Below are positions 42,781 through 54,031 of a stretch of 64,000 bases of DNA, piece by piece. The DNA is taken from NCBI GenBank assembly GCA_015179025.1, contig WHUX01000036.1, forward strand, positions 248,001 to 312,000. Direction: 5' to 3'. The DNA comes from Terfezia claveryi (taxonomy: Eukaryota; Ascomycota; Pezizomycetes; Pezizales; Pezizaceae). Position 1 is the stretch's first letter. The number at the start of each line of letters is the position of its first letter. A program made the position numbers and the translations under genes. Under the pieces are notes generated by a model. The model saw only the letters and a program-made list of their open reading frames with translations. It was not told the origin of the DNA and did no database searches.

Positions 42781-43687
42781 CTAATTTCCATGCACGTTAT
42801 AAATAAATCCACCCCCCCACATAGTAGAGTTATTATTGGGTGCGAACACTTTAAGAACAAAAAGCCAAAAAGGGTACTCGTGACTGAGACATACCTTGCT
42901 GAAATGATAATAAGATATCAGAGTAATATTCTCGAACCGACTCTGCTTCTTGAGCTTCTTTCCAGGCCTTTTCTCGTTCTTCCCACTCGCGGATGGACTC
43001 CACTGGTACTCCACCGGCTTGATCTTTTTGTGCCAGTTCCCAAGTGTCGTCTTCTGATGGGTAGCCTGCCCAATGGACAAGGTATTTTTTAGTTGTTGGG
43101 ATGGTTGAAGTGCTGCCAAGGGTGACTGTGCCTGCTCTAGAGTTTCTCGATGTCTGCGGTGTCTTTGATATTTCGTGCTTCACTCCTCTGACCCTTTTGA
43201 CTTGGTAGTATTCCTCGCCATCTTCACCACAAAACCCCGACCTCAACCCTTCAGCAATAGCCTGTTCAGGAGACGTATTCACCTTAATTAACTGCTCCAG
43301 TTCGACCCAGCCTTGGGAAAACTTCTGCAATAGGGAATCTGTTGGTATGCTGAGCTTAGCTGAAGCCTTGGAGCTGTTATTTGTGAGGTTACTGGTCTTC
43401 CTGGGTGTATTTTGAACCATTGGTGTATGTTGAACCTTGTGCCTTTCCTCAACTTTGAGTACCTTCCAAGGCCCGTCATACAAATCAGTCTCATCGGACG
43501 TTCCTTTAAGAATGGTTTGGGGAGGCCGGGTCCGAAGAACCCAATCCCCTGGTACGATATGTCTCGGCTTCTGCGGGGTCATTGTGCGGCTGACGATGCT
43601 TTCGGGTGAGGGCCATCGACCCCTCCTGCCGAGACTGAGCGTTGGAGACTCTACGTTAGTGTTTGTTCGAGGTCGAGGCACTTTCAT
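42781..43687 (-). CDS. chromodomain protein with integrase-tail-like segment
   Basis: Exons 42895-43687 and 42781-42848 give 286 residues; the intron (46 nt) starts GTATGT and ends TTAAAG. Residues 43-80 (HIVPGDWVLRTRPP, then LYDGPWKVLKVEER) resemble the GPF-K-V-L segment of Ty3/gypsy integrase C-termini. Residues 158-240 form a chromodomain: EEYYQVKRV, a Ser/Thr-rich insertion of about 27 residues, then KKYLVHWAGYPSEDDTWELA and an Arg/Glu-rich C-terminal helix. The aromatic cage positions (Tyr, Trp, Trp) that bind methyl-lysine in histone H3 tails are all present. No integrase catalytic core or reverse transcriptase lies upstream, so a domesticated chromointegrase tail is possible. The start at 43687 overlaps the preceding membrane-protein frame by 32 nt, and a splice fusing the two is possible. 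Confidence 0.7.
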
Positions 43688-44520
43688 TGTTGGGGCTCAT
43701 TAGCTGGCAAAATATCACAAGCATGAGTGAAGGGGAATTAGGGAACCAACAGGGTGTCTTGAAGGAGTGCGGCACTGACTGAGGGTCTGACGTGCGGAGT
43801 ATGACTGGACCATGATCCAAAATATTTTCTTCGGGTTGGGAGGAGGCATCGTCTACCACGGACTGAAAGTCGAACTGACCGAATTGGTCTTGTGATTCGG
43901 GCTCTGGCTTTACTCCAGGTCGAGGTTTTCTCTCTCTCAGTTCCTGTGTCGGTTTGCTTCTGCACGGCCCAATTAGTACAGGTGGTTGGAAACTTTGTAG
44001 ATGCTTGTTCTGATATTACTTGCCTCTTCTGACTGCCCTCAGTGTAAGAGGACTTGGATCGTGATTTGCTAGGGGTTCTTGGTGGTCTTGACTCTCCCCG
44101 CTCTTCATACCTACGCTTGCTTTCCCAGATCCACCCACTACACTCGATGAGGAAACTGACAAGGGAAAGGACACAGATGATGAATAACACATAGAAGGCG
44201 ACTTGAACCAATATCGTGAGGGTTGCTCGTGTTATAGCATGGAGCCCGAGATGGGCCATGTTTCGAGGATTTGGCAACATGTTTTCAGGGGACCCCACAC
44301 CTGGGTCTCGAGGGATACCTGTGAGTGTCTCCGGGTCCATTTTGATATCGATATTCCAGCCGGGGGGTATATCATGGATGGCAGAGGTTGGAATGAGGGT
44401 TTGTGTTGGCTGACGAACGTCTGCTGGAAAGAACCGTAACAGGCTTAGGGGAAGCTCTCGAGGGCAGTCACGGGACCTCGAATTCTTCAGGTGCACCACA
44501 TAACACGGTGACGGTGACAT
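43656..44520 (-). CDS. single-pass membrane protein, unassigned, possibly 5' part of the chromodomain gene
   Basis: Exons 44020-44520 and 43656-43943 give 262 residues; the 76-nt intron starts GTAATA, contains TACTAAT and ends ACACAG. The start at 44520 was chosen as the first ATG of continuous protein-like sequence; 44340 (MDPETLTGIP) is an alternative. Residues about 101-126 form one strong membrane segment (TILVQVAFYVLFIICVLSLV). Basic residues follow (ESKRRYEERGE), then a Ser/Lys-rich linker (PSKSRSKSSYTEGSQKRQ) and an acidic part (QSVVDDASSQPEENILDHGP). The 32-nt same-strand overlap with the chromodomain frame is unusual. An alternative splice from GTCAGT at 43779 past a CACTAAC branch to the CTCAG acceptor at 43635 would join both into one 490-residue protein in frame. 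No named domain. Confidence 0.55.
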
Positions 44521-45526
44521 AAGCCCTCTGCGAACACATAATATTTCAGCTTCAAACTTTACTTCAAAACAATGGCAGGGCATCAACCCTTAGCCCTAGC
44601 ATTCAGAAACAAGAGGTGGGCGGCGAGCCTGCCTGCAAATTTAAGTAGTCTTGTTTGCCCCCGCAACTTCGCTCTCTTCAGACACAACGGTGTAACGGGC
44701 TTACAGTCCAGTCCTGTGGCATTCGAAACCTCGCCTCCACCTGAATTAAACTACGACTATAGCCTGACTCGAGAGAATTATACACCAAGTCTTCAATTTC
44801 CTAAACCCTATTCTGCTCAAAACCACAAGCAGCCATAGAATTTTCTTGAGGGCTTTCCCTCCTGCCTCGAAAAATACTAGACGTTCAGACCTGTTTTCAC
44901 TTATTAAGTATTTACCTTCGGAAGGTGGCGAGATGCACTGGGCAAAGAAGTAGCACTGTCACATAAAGCGTGGCCATCGGAATTCACGACCACATGAATT
45001 CATTCCATGCTGCTGTGGATGACCCCATCCTACACCATGTTCTACGAAGCTCTCACCGTCTCAGGCTAGAGCCAAGGCAATCATACACAAGATTGCTACA
45101 GGTATAGTCAAAACCTGGGGCCATAAAGCGGCAGACAAAGAAATGGGCTGAACAATGAACTGCTTCCCTTGGGGAGCAATTGGAGCTAAGATAGTCCTGA
45201 ATATATAGCGTTATAAGGTTTGTGAAATGATTCGTAGGCACATTATTATCCATTTATCATGAGAAAATGTCCGACAAAATCGTGCTAATGCTCGTGCGAA
45301 CAACCTCCTCCTGGCATTCGCGAGGACCAAAGTCCGTAAGGATCTCAATGATCCACTCACAGATACCACATGGGATTACCCCTCGCAGAGCCACCACTGT
45401 GACGTTCCGCCAATCCGCCTGCACACAGACAGCCAAATCCACAGTACTGTCCAAACCTTCCATTCACCAATTATTACTCCCCTATTCCCCCCGATTCCGG
45501 CCTCCGAACCCATCAACCCAATGAAA
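44521..45526. other. intergenic, no supported gene
   Basis: ATG-initiated frames of 85-88 codons exist on the plus strand (44572-44838 and 45267-45524) and one of 68 codons on the minus strand (45257-45463). None shows a domain, splice support or clear coding composition. Confidence 0.35.
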
Positions 45527-45883
45527 TTACCAGCCTGTACCTGTACCCACGGCATAGCCTCGTACCCAGGTTAATATATTCAAATTTGTAGCGTTCGTGA
45601 CGTCGCAAATCCCAAGAGACAACAAACTGGTTACTACGAGGCTACCCACGGCATATACAACAAAAACCCAATGCATGAAGAAAGAGATGGACTCCAAAAC
45701 ACTAAAACGGTGGAGCGCCAAAACCTGAACCCCGATTGAAAATGAACAATATATACAGAATTGTATCAGAAGAATGAAAAGACAAACATGTGGTATCATT
45801 TGATGCTGCAGAGCAGATTTGTTGAAGATTGGCGTTGTTCTTGAAGGTTGTTTTCGAAGGGCTCCGGATCGGAGGGGGGTCAT
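45527..45883 (-). CDS. small hydrophobic ORF, possible membrane protein
   Basis: A 118-codon frame from ATG 45883 carries two or three hydrophobic segments (MIPHVCLFILLIQFCIYCSF, HWVFVVYAVGSLVVTSLLSL). Its C-terminal third overlaps a segment (45555-45624) that is repeated at 34973-35032, where no such protein is encoded, so part of the frame is repeat-derived. It lies directly downstream of the secreted-protein gene on the same strand. It may be a young or spurious gene. Confidence 0.3.
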   Translation of the reverse strand: MTPLRSGALRKQPSRTTPIFNKSALQHQMIPHVCLFILLIQFCIYCSFSIGVQVLALHRFSVLESISFFMHWVFVVYAVGSLVVTSLLSLGICDVTNATNLNILTWVRGYAVGTGTGW

Positions 45884-45942
45884 CTATAAGCAGGGTAAAC
45901 AGGCTATGCGCCCTAGTTAGGACTAGCAGCATGAGGTTCCCG

Positions 45943-46930
45943 CTACAGCCCTATGAAACCAACCCCTAACCCTATTGTCACTGCTACCCAGAGTGCGACT
46001 GTGGCCTGTCGCATTCGTCTTTGGCTCCCCTCCTCCCTAATCCCAAACAAGTTGCTCTTCCCTTGCCAGGCAGTGGATGACACATTGAGTCTTTGTGGTG
46101 GATTGTCATCGGATTTGGAACCCCCATCTACCGCAGGAGGTAGATCTTTAGCGAAGGGAAATGGCATTTTTGGTATGGTGGTTGGGATAGAGATGGCATC
46201 ATTCGGGATGGTTATATTGAGATCCACCACAGCTCCTGCGAGATATCTTGTCAGATTTACTACTGCCTCAAGTGGAAGCTACAGCCTGAAATCATACCTG
46301 GCGGAGCTGGAAATGTTATATTATAATCTGCGCATACCTGATAACCGAACTCAAATGCCGCTACGCTATTGTCAATGGTGTCAGTCCATACTAAATTCTA
46401 TGCCTTCCGTCAAAAAAAGTCGGGATCCTACATTGCGGGGCCACACTATTCTACGTCGTTAACCGAGGATGTACACAAACTTAACACGGGAACTGACTGA
46501 CCTTCTGAAAGATACAAGCGACTAGGTACCTTAAGAAAGGCCTGTGTGTACACAGGCAAGGTACCCACTTTTCATCTCCTTCAATCTCGTGCTCTGCACA
46601 CTGCAATCTCGGTTAGTGGTCATCCACTTGATATGCTGATTTTCTCCATACCGGGACTTGGTTATCAATGAAATTATCCGCAGGCCAGGGATAGCAAAAC
46701 CGAGAGCACTTCGGAGCACTGAATCCAAGTTTTGTCGAGATGTTGAAGTCAGAATCAGTGTTGAAGGTGTATATTTGGAACTTCATGCTGTCTTCGGATC
46801 CTGGTATGGCATTTAAGCGTTCCGCCGCCACGCAACCCGTGGTCACCAATAGAGCGAGGCAAAGGAGAACTGGTGTTATCCCGTTTGTTGCACCTCTTCT
46901 TGCTCCCCGAGCCGAATTCGAAAACTTCAT
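45943..46930 (-). CDS. secreted or GPI-like anchored protein with N-glycosylation sites, unassigned
   Basis: The model has four exons. Exon 1 (46652-46930) encodes a signal peptide (ITPVLLCLALLVTTGCVAA) and KCSRFCYPWPADNFIDNQVP. The 51-nt intron 46601-46651 starts GTATGG, has a CACTAAC branch and ends TTGCAG. Exon 2 starts at 46600 (CAEHEIEGDEKWVPC); its end is uncertain. Exon 3 ends at 46298 and reads WTDTIDNSVAAFEFGYQVCA, DYNITFPAPP. Exon 4 (45943-46235) ends in a hydrophobic tail, QATVALWVAVTIGLGVGFIG. A signal peptide, paired Cys, N-x-S/T sites (NIT, NVS) and a hydrophobic C-terminus after a polar Ser/Asp-rich spacer fit a GPI-anchored or type I cell-surface protein. No family is recognised; a wall or effector-like role is conjecture. 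Confidence 0.6.
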
Positions 46931-49900
46931 TGTCCTTTGCGGAAAGTCTTGATGCGGCCCTCGTAAGCGAACGGACATCGAACTTAGGAAAGTGAATGAC
47001 CGGCTGTTGTCGTGAATATCGATATGAGGACGCCACCAAAACAGCGCGGCGCAGCTTGATCACGACACTTTTCGGTGCAACAGCTTGACAATGTGCCTGC
47101 GTCGCAACTTAAGGGAACCAACTCGGACGATGCCTTTTGATATTATTATATATGTCTTGGACCCCGCACAACAAGACAAATAACATTACTCTTCACGTAG
47201 GATTGAGACAAGCATATACCAGCCCAAAAAAAGCAACTACACAGAAAGGGGTATAAGCTAAGAGGCATACGGTACGGTACTAATATCAGAAAGCCGGGTC
47301 TTAGCAACGGTTGAACGGCATATGCATGTATCAACTTAATGATCATCTACCTACCGTGGGAAATGCTTCTTTGATAGTACCGACCAGGTGTTTGATCAAT
47401 ATTTAGCAGATTGGAAGCAGAGAGTAATATCACATGATGGATGTGGATTATGTGCAACGCTTCTACATTGTAAGGTCCAATATGATTCGACTCTGGAAAA
47501 CGAGCGACGAAATAGCCAACCACTCACGGCGCTACAATGCTGTTTGAGACCATCCAACTCGCCGAAATGCCTCTTGATACAGCAATCATTATGCAGATCT
47601 TTCTGCCTAACAACAACCCATCCCATCACCATTGGGTAGACCACAAGCCCAACTGGGAGTTTGGTTTGGTTGCACAACTCGGAGGAGTCTATCGTGAAAT
47701 ATCTCGTGTTATTATGCCGATCTTAAACGCTATCAGTTTTAGTTTTAGCGTACCAAGCTTTTTGTCAGGGGGGTACCGTACTGTAGTACCATATCGCAAG
47801 CGACCGAGCGGGCATAAGCGACTCATCGAAGTTTTTTCGAAAACCTAAATCAATGATATTATGGTACACTCCTGCGTGACCGAAGATCTCCAATGGGCGG
47901 ACGAGGTAATAACGGTTATTGCCATGGAGTACTCACTCTTGTATATAGATTAATTTAATCATACCTCGGAGAAGACATGCCATGCCATCTTATCCTATCC
48001 TCCATCCAACTCCGAGAGAAACTGATCAACGACACAGAAAGAGAAACATATCAACGGTTGACTAGGAGGCCAAGGTCAATCCATTGAGAGCTTATTAAAT
48101 CCTAGCGCTCTGAAGGCTAGGTATCCATGTACCTCGGACTTAGGTAAACAAACGGAGTGAGGGCCGAATATTGTCCCCGGGACCAAGTCTGCCCATCACC
48201 GAGCATCGGCGCTTGCAAGTTGACGTTGACAGACGCCCTTTCAAGCTATTATGTAAGTAATTTTTTTGATAGTTGTCTTGCAGTGAGAGAGCGCCTAATT
48301 ACATCCCCAAGTACACCCACACGGAACTGATCTCACTATGGTGGAGTTATCCTGAGGGCTAGAACAATACTATTATAAGTCGAGTTATTCGCGATTATTA
48401 CCAGTTGCTAAGTATTCTGCTTACTAGGCTGGTTCCTTACCTAATCGCTCACTAATTCGAGGGACAAAGGGATGGAATGGACCAACCTCAGAAAGGGTGG
48501 CACTTAAGCTTAGTGTTGCTCTTTGTAGATAATCTTTCCTGCCGGTAACAGCATTATTATTGGCAGCATTGAACTTTTTATCCTATAGTTATGTTTCACT
48601 TTTTTGACAAGGGTCTTTGTCCACTTGTAGCTGTAGACAATCTGGACGTATATGTACAGTGGATCCGATCTCGATCTGGTTTTGATGTCACATATGGAGT
48701 ATAAACGGAAGGAGGTCTCTTGGTGCCACGCAAGGGCCCTGGTTTCCCCCTCTCTGAGGGTCTGGGCACAAGGACTATCATACTTGGTTTGCCTTTTTGC
48801 CCCTACAGTTTGTTAGGTGATGGCATACTGATATCAATCAGGAGAGATTGCTTGTGGCCAATAGGGCAAACATTGTCTTCGAAATGATGAGATAGTGCGT
48901 GCGATATGGTTTTAGTGAGATTAATACTTGTAACAATTTGTTGTGGATTGTTTGGCGATACCGTGGTCAACATCTAGTCGCTGAAAAGTAACTATGGTCT
49001 GCGGCTCAAAATAAGATGAATAGAAGGATGCTATCTTTATTTCCTCGGCGACTGGTGTATCACGACGTGAAGGTATGTATCAGCATAAGACCTCCTTGAT
49101 TGCGATTACCGTTCCATCAGACAAGCCGTAGAACCTTCCTAGTGGGATGAACGTTTGCTTGTATTGAAGAATTCTATGTCTATATCATCAAACGTCGTAG
49201 ATATTCCTTCTTTTCTGTTTGAGGAATGTTTTGCATATTTAGTCGCTTTGCCAAGGGCCCCGTGATGAGTCTGCGTCCTCGGTGTCATCTCCGCGATTGT
49301 AGTGCAACCAGACTAGTGACGGGGATCATCGGTGCGTAGTAGTGCAAGCCTAGTCTGGTTGTAGTCTGGCTTGCACTAGTCTGGTTTACTTGGTTATGCA
49401 ACCAGACTAGGTGCCAACCAGACTAAGACTAACGAAAGCCAGACTAGGTTCGTAGGTAGTCTAGCCAGACTGTTCGTAGGGGAGATCTTGCTAGCGGCTG
49501 GCGCCGTTATTATATCTTGCCAAGGCGTCGTAGCGCCAAGCCATTTCCTTGATACTGCTAGTTGGAATCGGGGGTTATGAACCAATTACTAACAAATGAA
49601 TGGAACACTTCATGTCACGTGACCACGAATATGTCTGTACATATGCATGGACGTATGAGAGTATACACAAACGTATATGTAAGTGCAATATCGAAGGGAG
49701 TTCATAACCCTCTATATACACAAAACGGAATGATACAGTGAATTGTAATAGCAAGTAGATGCTGTAGTTTACATGTGTAGTATACCTAACTTACATATGT
49801 GCTTCTCAACAATATAAAACTCTACTATTACCTGTAAAGTTACATACATGTCATGCTTGCTAAGTTGTGGTATGGTTTGTGTAAGAAGTATATAATTATA

Positions 49901-52900
49901 ATAATAAGCGTCAAAAACGTTTGATCAATAAATTCTTGTCAATGATATACCCTGCTCTTGTTAGCTTGGCTGGCACAGTGTTCTTGTAGAATAAGTAGCC
50001 ACCTAAGTAGGTACCAGCACTCCTTGCCTTTCTTCCACTCGTCTTTGAGCTCTCTCCCCCCGCGCTCTCATGCTCCCTATAGCTCCTACTCTCTAACCCT
50101 ATCCTCCCGGTGGCTCTCTACAGCCACTGCACTCTACTCTCGCTCAACTAGGCTTGACACACGCTCATTCCACTCCATGGGCATTATAACTGAGAGACTG
50201 GGATAAATGGTGGGAGAGAGGGATAGTTGAGAGGGAGGTAACTGGCAAAGGGCAATATTTGGATGATGCCATGGCCACATATGGAAGGCGTAAAGCCTTA
50301 AATCATGAGGGACGGCCGTGGGTAAGTGTAAGCTTTGTAATCCACTGACGGGTCATGTAGGGACTTAAACATGCAGGTGCCAGTCTGCTCCGTGACTAAA
50401 GAGCGTGAGAAGTAGATTAAAGTGTTTTGTAAACACATGTACACTTGATGTATCTTTGGTGCCATCTGTGCCGCTAATTTATTAAGTAGCTTCCTCACAT
50501 CCCCCAGGTAATGGGGTATTTAGGATTAGCTACCACGAATATATCCTACCATAGAGATCAGACCCCTCAAACTCATAGGTACCATTGTGGGAGAAATTCG
50601 GGTTATGAGACCACATTCTGGTGGTACTTCACCTCGGGGGAGGTAGATGCATGATCGGATTATTACTGCAACGACGCCCTAGAACGAGGATTTCCGTCAC
50701 ACAGATAGCGACGGGCTAGCGCACAGTCGTGCCAACCAGACTACGCACAGCCCAATAGGTGGCCCAATAACCTACCTTACATCTCAACAACCAGACTACT
50801 TCGTAAACGAAAATTTTCGTCCTATTTTACTAGCTGCTGGTTGGCACGTTGATTCCCAATTTCTTACAACATCATTCGGTTTAAGTCAATAGTTATTGGT
50901 AGGTGATAATACTGCTTGATAAGATAGTAGACCCCAGCTTGGGGTTCGACAAAATCAGTTCAAGAGCCCGTCATCGTTTGCAACTGGCTATCGATTACAC
51001 TGGTCGAGGCAGCACGAGATGTTGATACATGCATGGCTCTACTGTTTGGTTAGTTGTCTGTCAGCGGTTTAGTAGAGAATTCTTGTAAAGGAAGCAAGCA
51101 TAAAACTTGGGCGCAGACTCGAATTGGGGTAACGCTCATGGTTATATGTAAAATGTCTGGTTGTTAACACTAACTGCCTCAGCACGGTCGGCCGAGACTG
51201 GTATACACCACCTGTGTAACATACCGAAAAGGGTAATTTTCAATCTCATACAAAATCAATTAAATCCACATTGGGCTACTGGTATTCTTCCATATATTAC
51301 CACCTCCTGTATGCTAGTATTACGTTGTCTTAATTTCCTTTCCTTTTATTTGCACATGTGAGAAAAAACTTAAATAGGTTGAAGCTAGACATAGGTTGAA
51401 GCCTCAATTGCCTTTTTTTGAGGTTGGTGCCTCGCTGCTGATATCAAATTAAAGATATTTGGCTTTAATTTGAAGGTGTGTTACGGAATACAGTAGTTAG
51501 TTTTAAAACTATGATAGTCCGAGGAACTTGAAATGTGTCAAACTCAACCCTGTGTCAACGAATTTCTATTCTAACTCCCAATGAAATACATTTATTTGGC
51601 TCACTGATTTTCGGTCTCATACATGCGCACGTCTCACGAATTTCTCACCTAATTTCAGGGCTAAACCTACGATATCACTTTTGCTGTTTTCAAAAAAAAA
51701 AAAAAATGGTAACTGCCACCGGCAAGCAGGTGTGATTTAGCATGTACGTATACATAGGCATATTTCATGTTCTTATAGATGCCGCATGCATAGGCTCGGT
51801 CAAAACACGCCGGCCAGCTGGGGAGAGGCGGTCGATGTACGCCTATAGCCCTAGTCATGCGAGACAGTTTTGAATATCCAATGTTAGAAGGTAACCAATC
51901 ATCTACAGGCCATCAATTCCAGTTGTTACGGAGGCGGGGTTTCTCTAATTAGCATTGTGTCATCACTGTTTGATGATGTACGACTCCGCACCCTCTGATC
52001 AGAGGTGATGGACTTACCTCTCGCTGATACCTGCACCTGAAAATGTTCCGTAACACAACCTTAAGTATGAATTAGTCAGCGAGCTGAAGCTTAGTTATGT
52101 ACCACGGTACATAGCATGATCATGGTCGGTATGAACGGTCCAACTGGAGCTCCAATTACAAATAAAATTTAATGTGCTACCACATCTAGCCTTTGCGTAT
52201 ATGTTCCGAGACTACATTCACATGTATGTTAGACTGAAATAATGTTGTGCTCAGGAGGATCACAGGAAGGTCATATTGTGAGACATAAGCACTGAGGTAT
52301 GGTATGCGAGTTGTACCGTAAAGTTAGCACTCCATGAACCATGCGGCCAATGAAGAAAATGCACTTCTAAGAGTCATATTGGGTACTGGGGAACTTCCAT
52401 TCAATACCTGTTTTGTCCTTGGAAATATTGATTCAGGACAAAACCTGGCACGCTTTGAGAAGATCTGCCAAGATTAGATGGAATGATTGGTGCTCGACCA
52501 CAATACCTAAGTATGTATCGAACAGTGTTGAGGCCTACTTACTAAGTACTTAAATATTGCTATGGGTAATATTGGCAGTCAATACCATATGTATCATATA
52601 TCAATAGAGGCACCTATCAACCCGGCGAACATTAGCTAGTCCGGGTCTAGTCAGAAGTAAAGTAGAATGCCTATATGCAATACTGTAATGCAATGATATG
52701 AACTAATTGGGGTGCAAGATATATACAATGGGCTATTACATTCTCTACCTGGGGGTTTTACTCAGAGGTCTTAGCGCTACGGTATAAGGCCAGCGCCTCA
52801 AGGTTAATGAGTGGCCGTGTCATGCACACACCCAGCGTCAATTTGGAGGAAACCTGTTGAGAATATGCCAAATTCAAAGAAGTAGCGTGGGAATATAATT

Positions 52901-54031
52901 AGAACCAATCACACCACCTCAGGATAGATGTCCTCGACAACTTACACCAAGTGAGTGGATGCGATTTTGTGAAAAGCGTAGTAACAAAAGCTTTCCCTAG
53001 GTCCAAGATTCGATTCAGTGCGATTGGAAGGTCAAGCTGCAGTGGTGTCACAAATACATAGCCATTTGTATCTCGTTCTCTATATCGCTCGGAGCCCTGC
53101 AAATGTTGAGAAGATCACAGAATTTTCTTTTTATCCCAGTCTCTGCTAATGGCTGCATAAACACAGATGAGGGACTCTATGAGGGTATATCTAAATTATT
53201 CTGTCGGTTGCGATATAAAGATGCTTCAGATATGGATAACTCGACCCATATCTAACCCAGGTGGGAGCCTTGGGGAAAACTAGAGCTTGACAAGAAAACC
53301 GGATCGCACAACAGTTTGATTCGTTCTATCATTCAGCATCTTTAAACAAACAGACGTACTGGATGGCTCTGGGCCTATGTACTACCTACATGTATTGGCA
53401 TATATAAGGTAGGAATATTGAAATAGAAGGTCAACTACACCTCTTTATTTGAGTTATGTACTCTGTGATGATCAGGATGAAAGACATTCACTCCTGTTTA
53501 GGCACTCGATCTGTAATTTGCAAAGCAAGAGCGCTTAAGTGGCTAACAATCTATGCAATTTACGTTTCAATTGGTAATTCCGAACTTGACGTTTCCCAAA
53601 GGGATAAAACAGGGCCGAGAAATTCGAATGTTGAAAGGTAAGCGTGTGGTGATTGGGGGGGCGAAAGGAGTGTGTTTTTGAATTTCATGGAAGCACTCTG
53701 GAGAACATGTAGGTGGCTATGAGCTATCCGTAGTTCCACTCCCGTCGAACAACTTCACCTCACACATATACTCCCATTACACAAGTGTTTATTGTTAATG
53801 ATGGTAATTTCATAGTTGTGGGAAAGGTATACAATTTCGAACTTGAAATATAATACCTGATCCTTCCCCCATCTTTGTATCCATTCCCAAAATAGTCTTC
53901 AAGTGGGAACACACTCCCCATATTCTTTTCTTCAAATACTCCCAAGGCCAACTACTTTCTTAAAGTTACCATCACCAAAGTCAAAGTATAACACTTCCAT
54001 CTCAGAGGACTGTCCTGTTCAGTGATCAGTG
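46931..54031. other. 7-kb gene-poor stretch
   Basis: No supported gene. Main content is the AACCAGACT/AGTCTGGTT cluster at 49301-49471, with further copies at 50734 and 50793, plus AT-rich unique-looking DNA. Frames such as 47537-47848 and 49958-50206 lack domains and splice support. Confidence 0.4.
49301..49471. repeat. palindromic cluster of the dispersed AGTCTGGTT motif
   Basis: Within about 170 bp, five exact AGTCTGGTT/AACCAGACT copies and several one-base variants occur in both orientations, often as GTGCAACCAGACTAG, TAGTCTGGTTGTAGTCTGG and GTGCCAACCAGACTA. Opposed copies can pair into several alternative hairpins. No coding function is seen. Confidence 0.85.

Noticed and set aside
44572..44838. 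Plus-strand 88-codon ATG frame divergent from the membrane-protein gene
   Set aside because: No domain, no splice support and low-complexity composition; it begins within the upstream part of the opposite frame.
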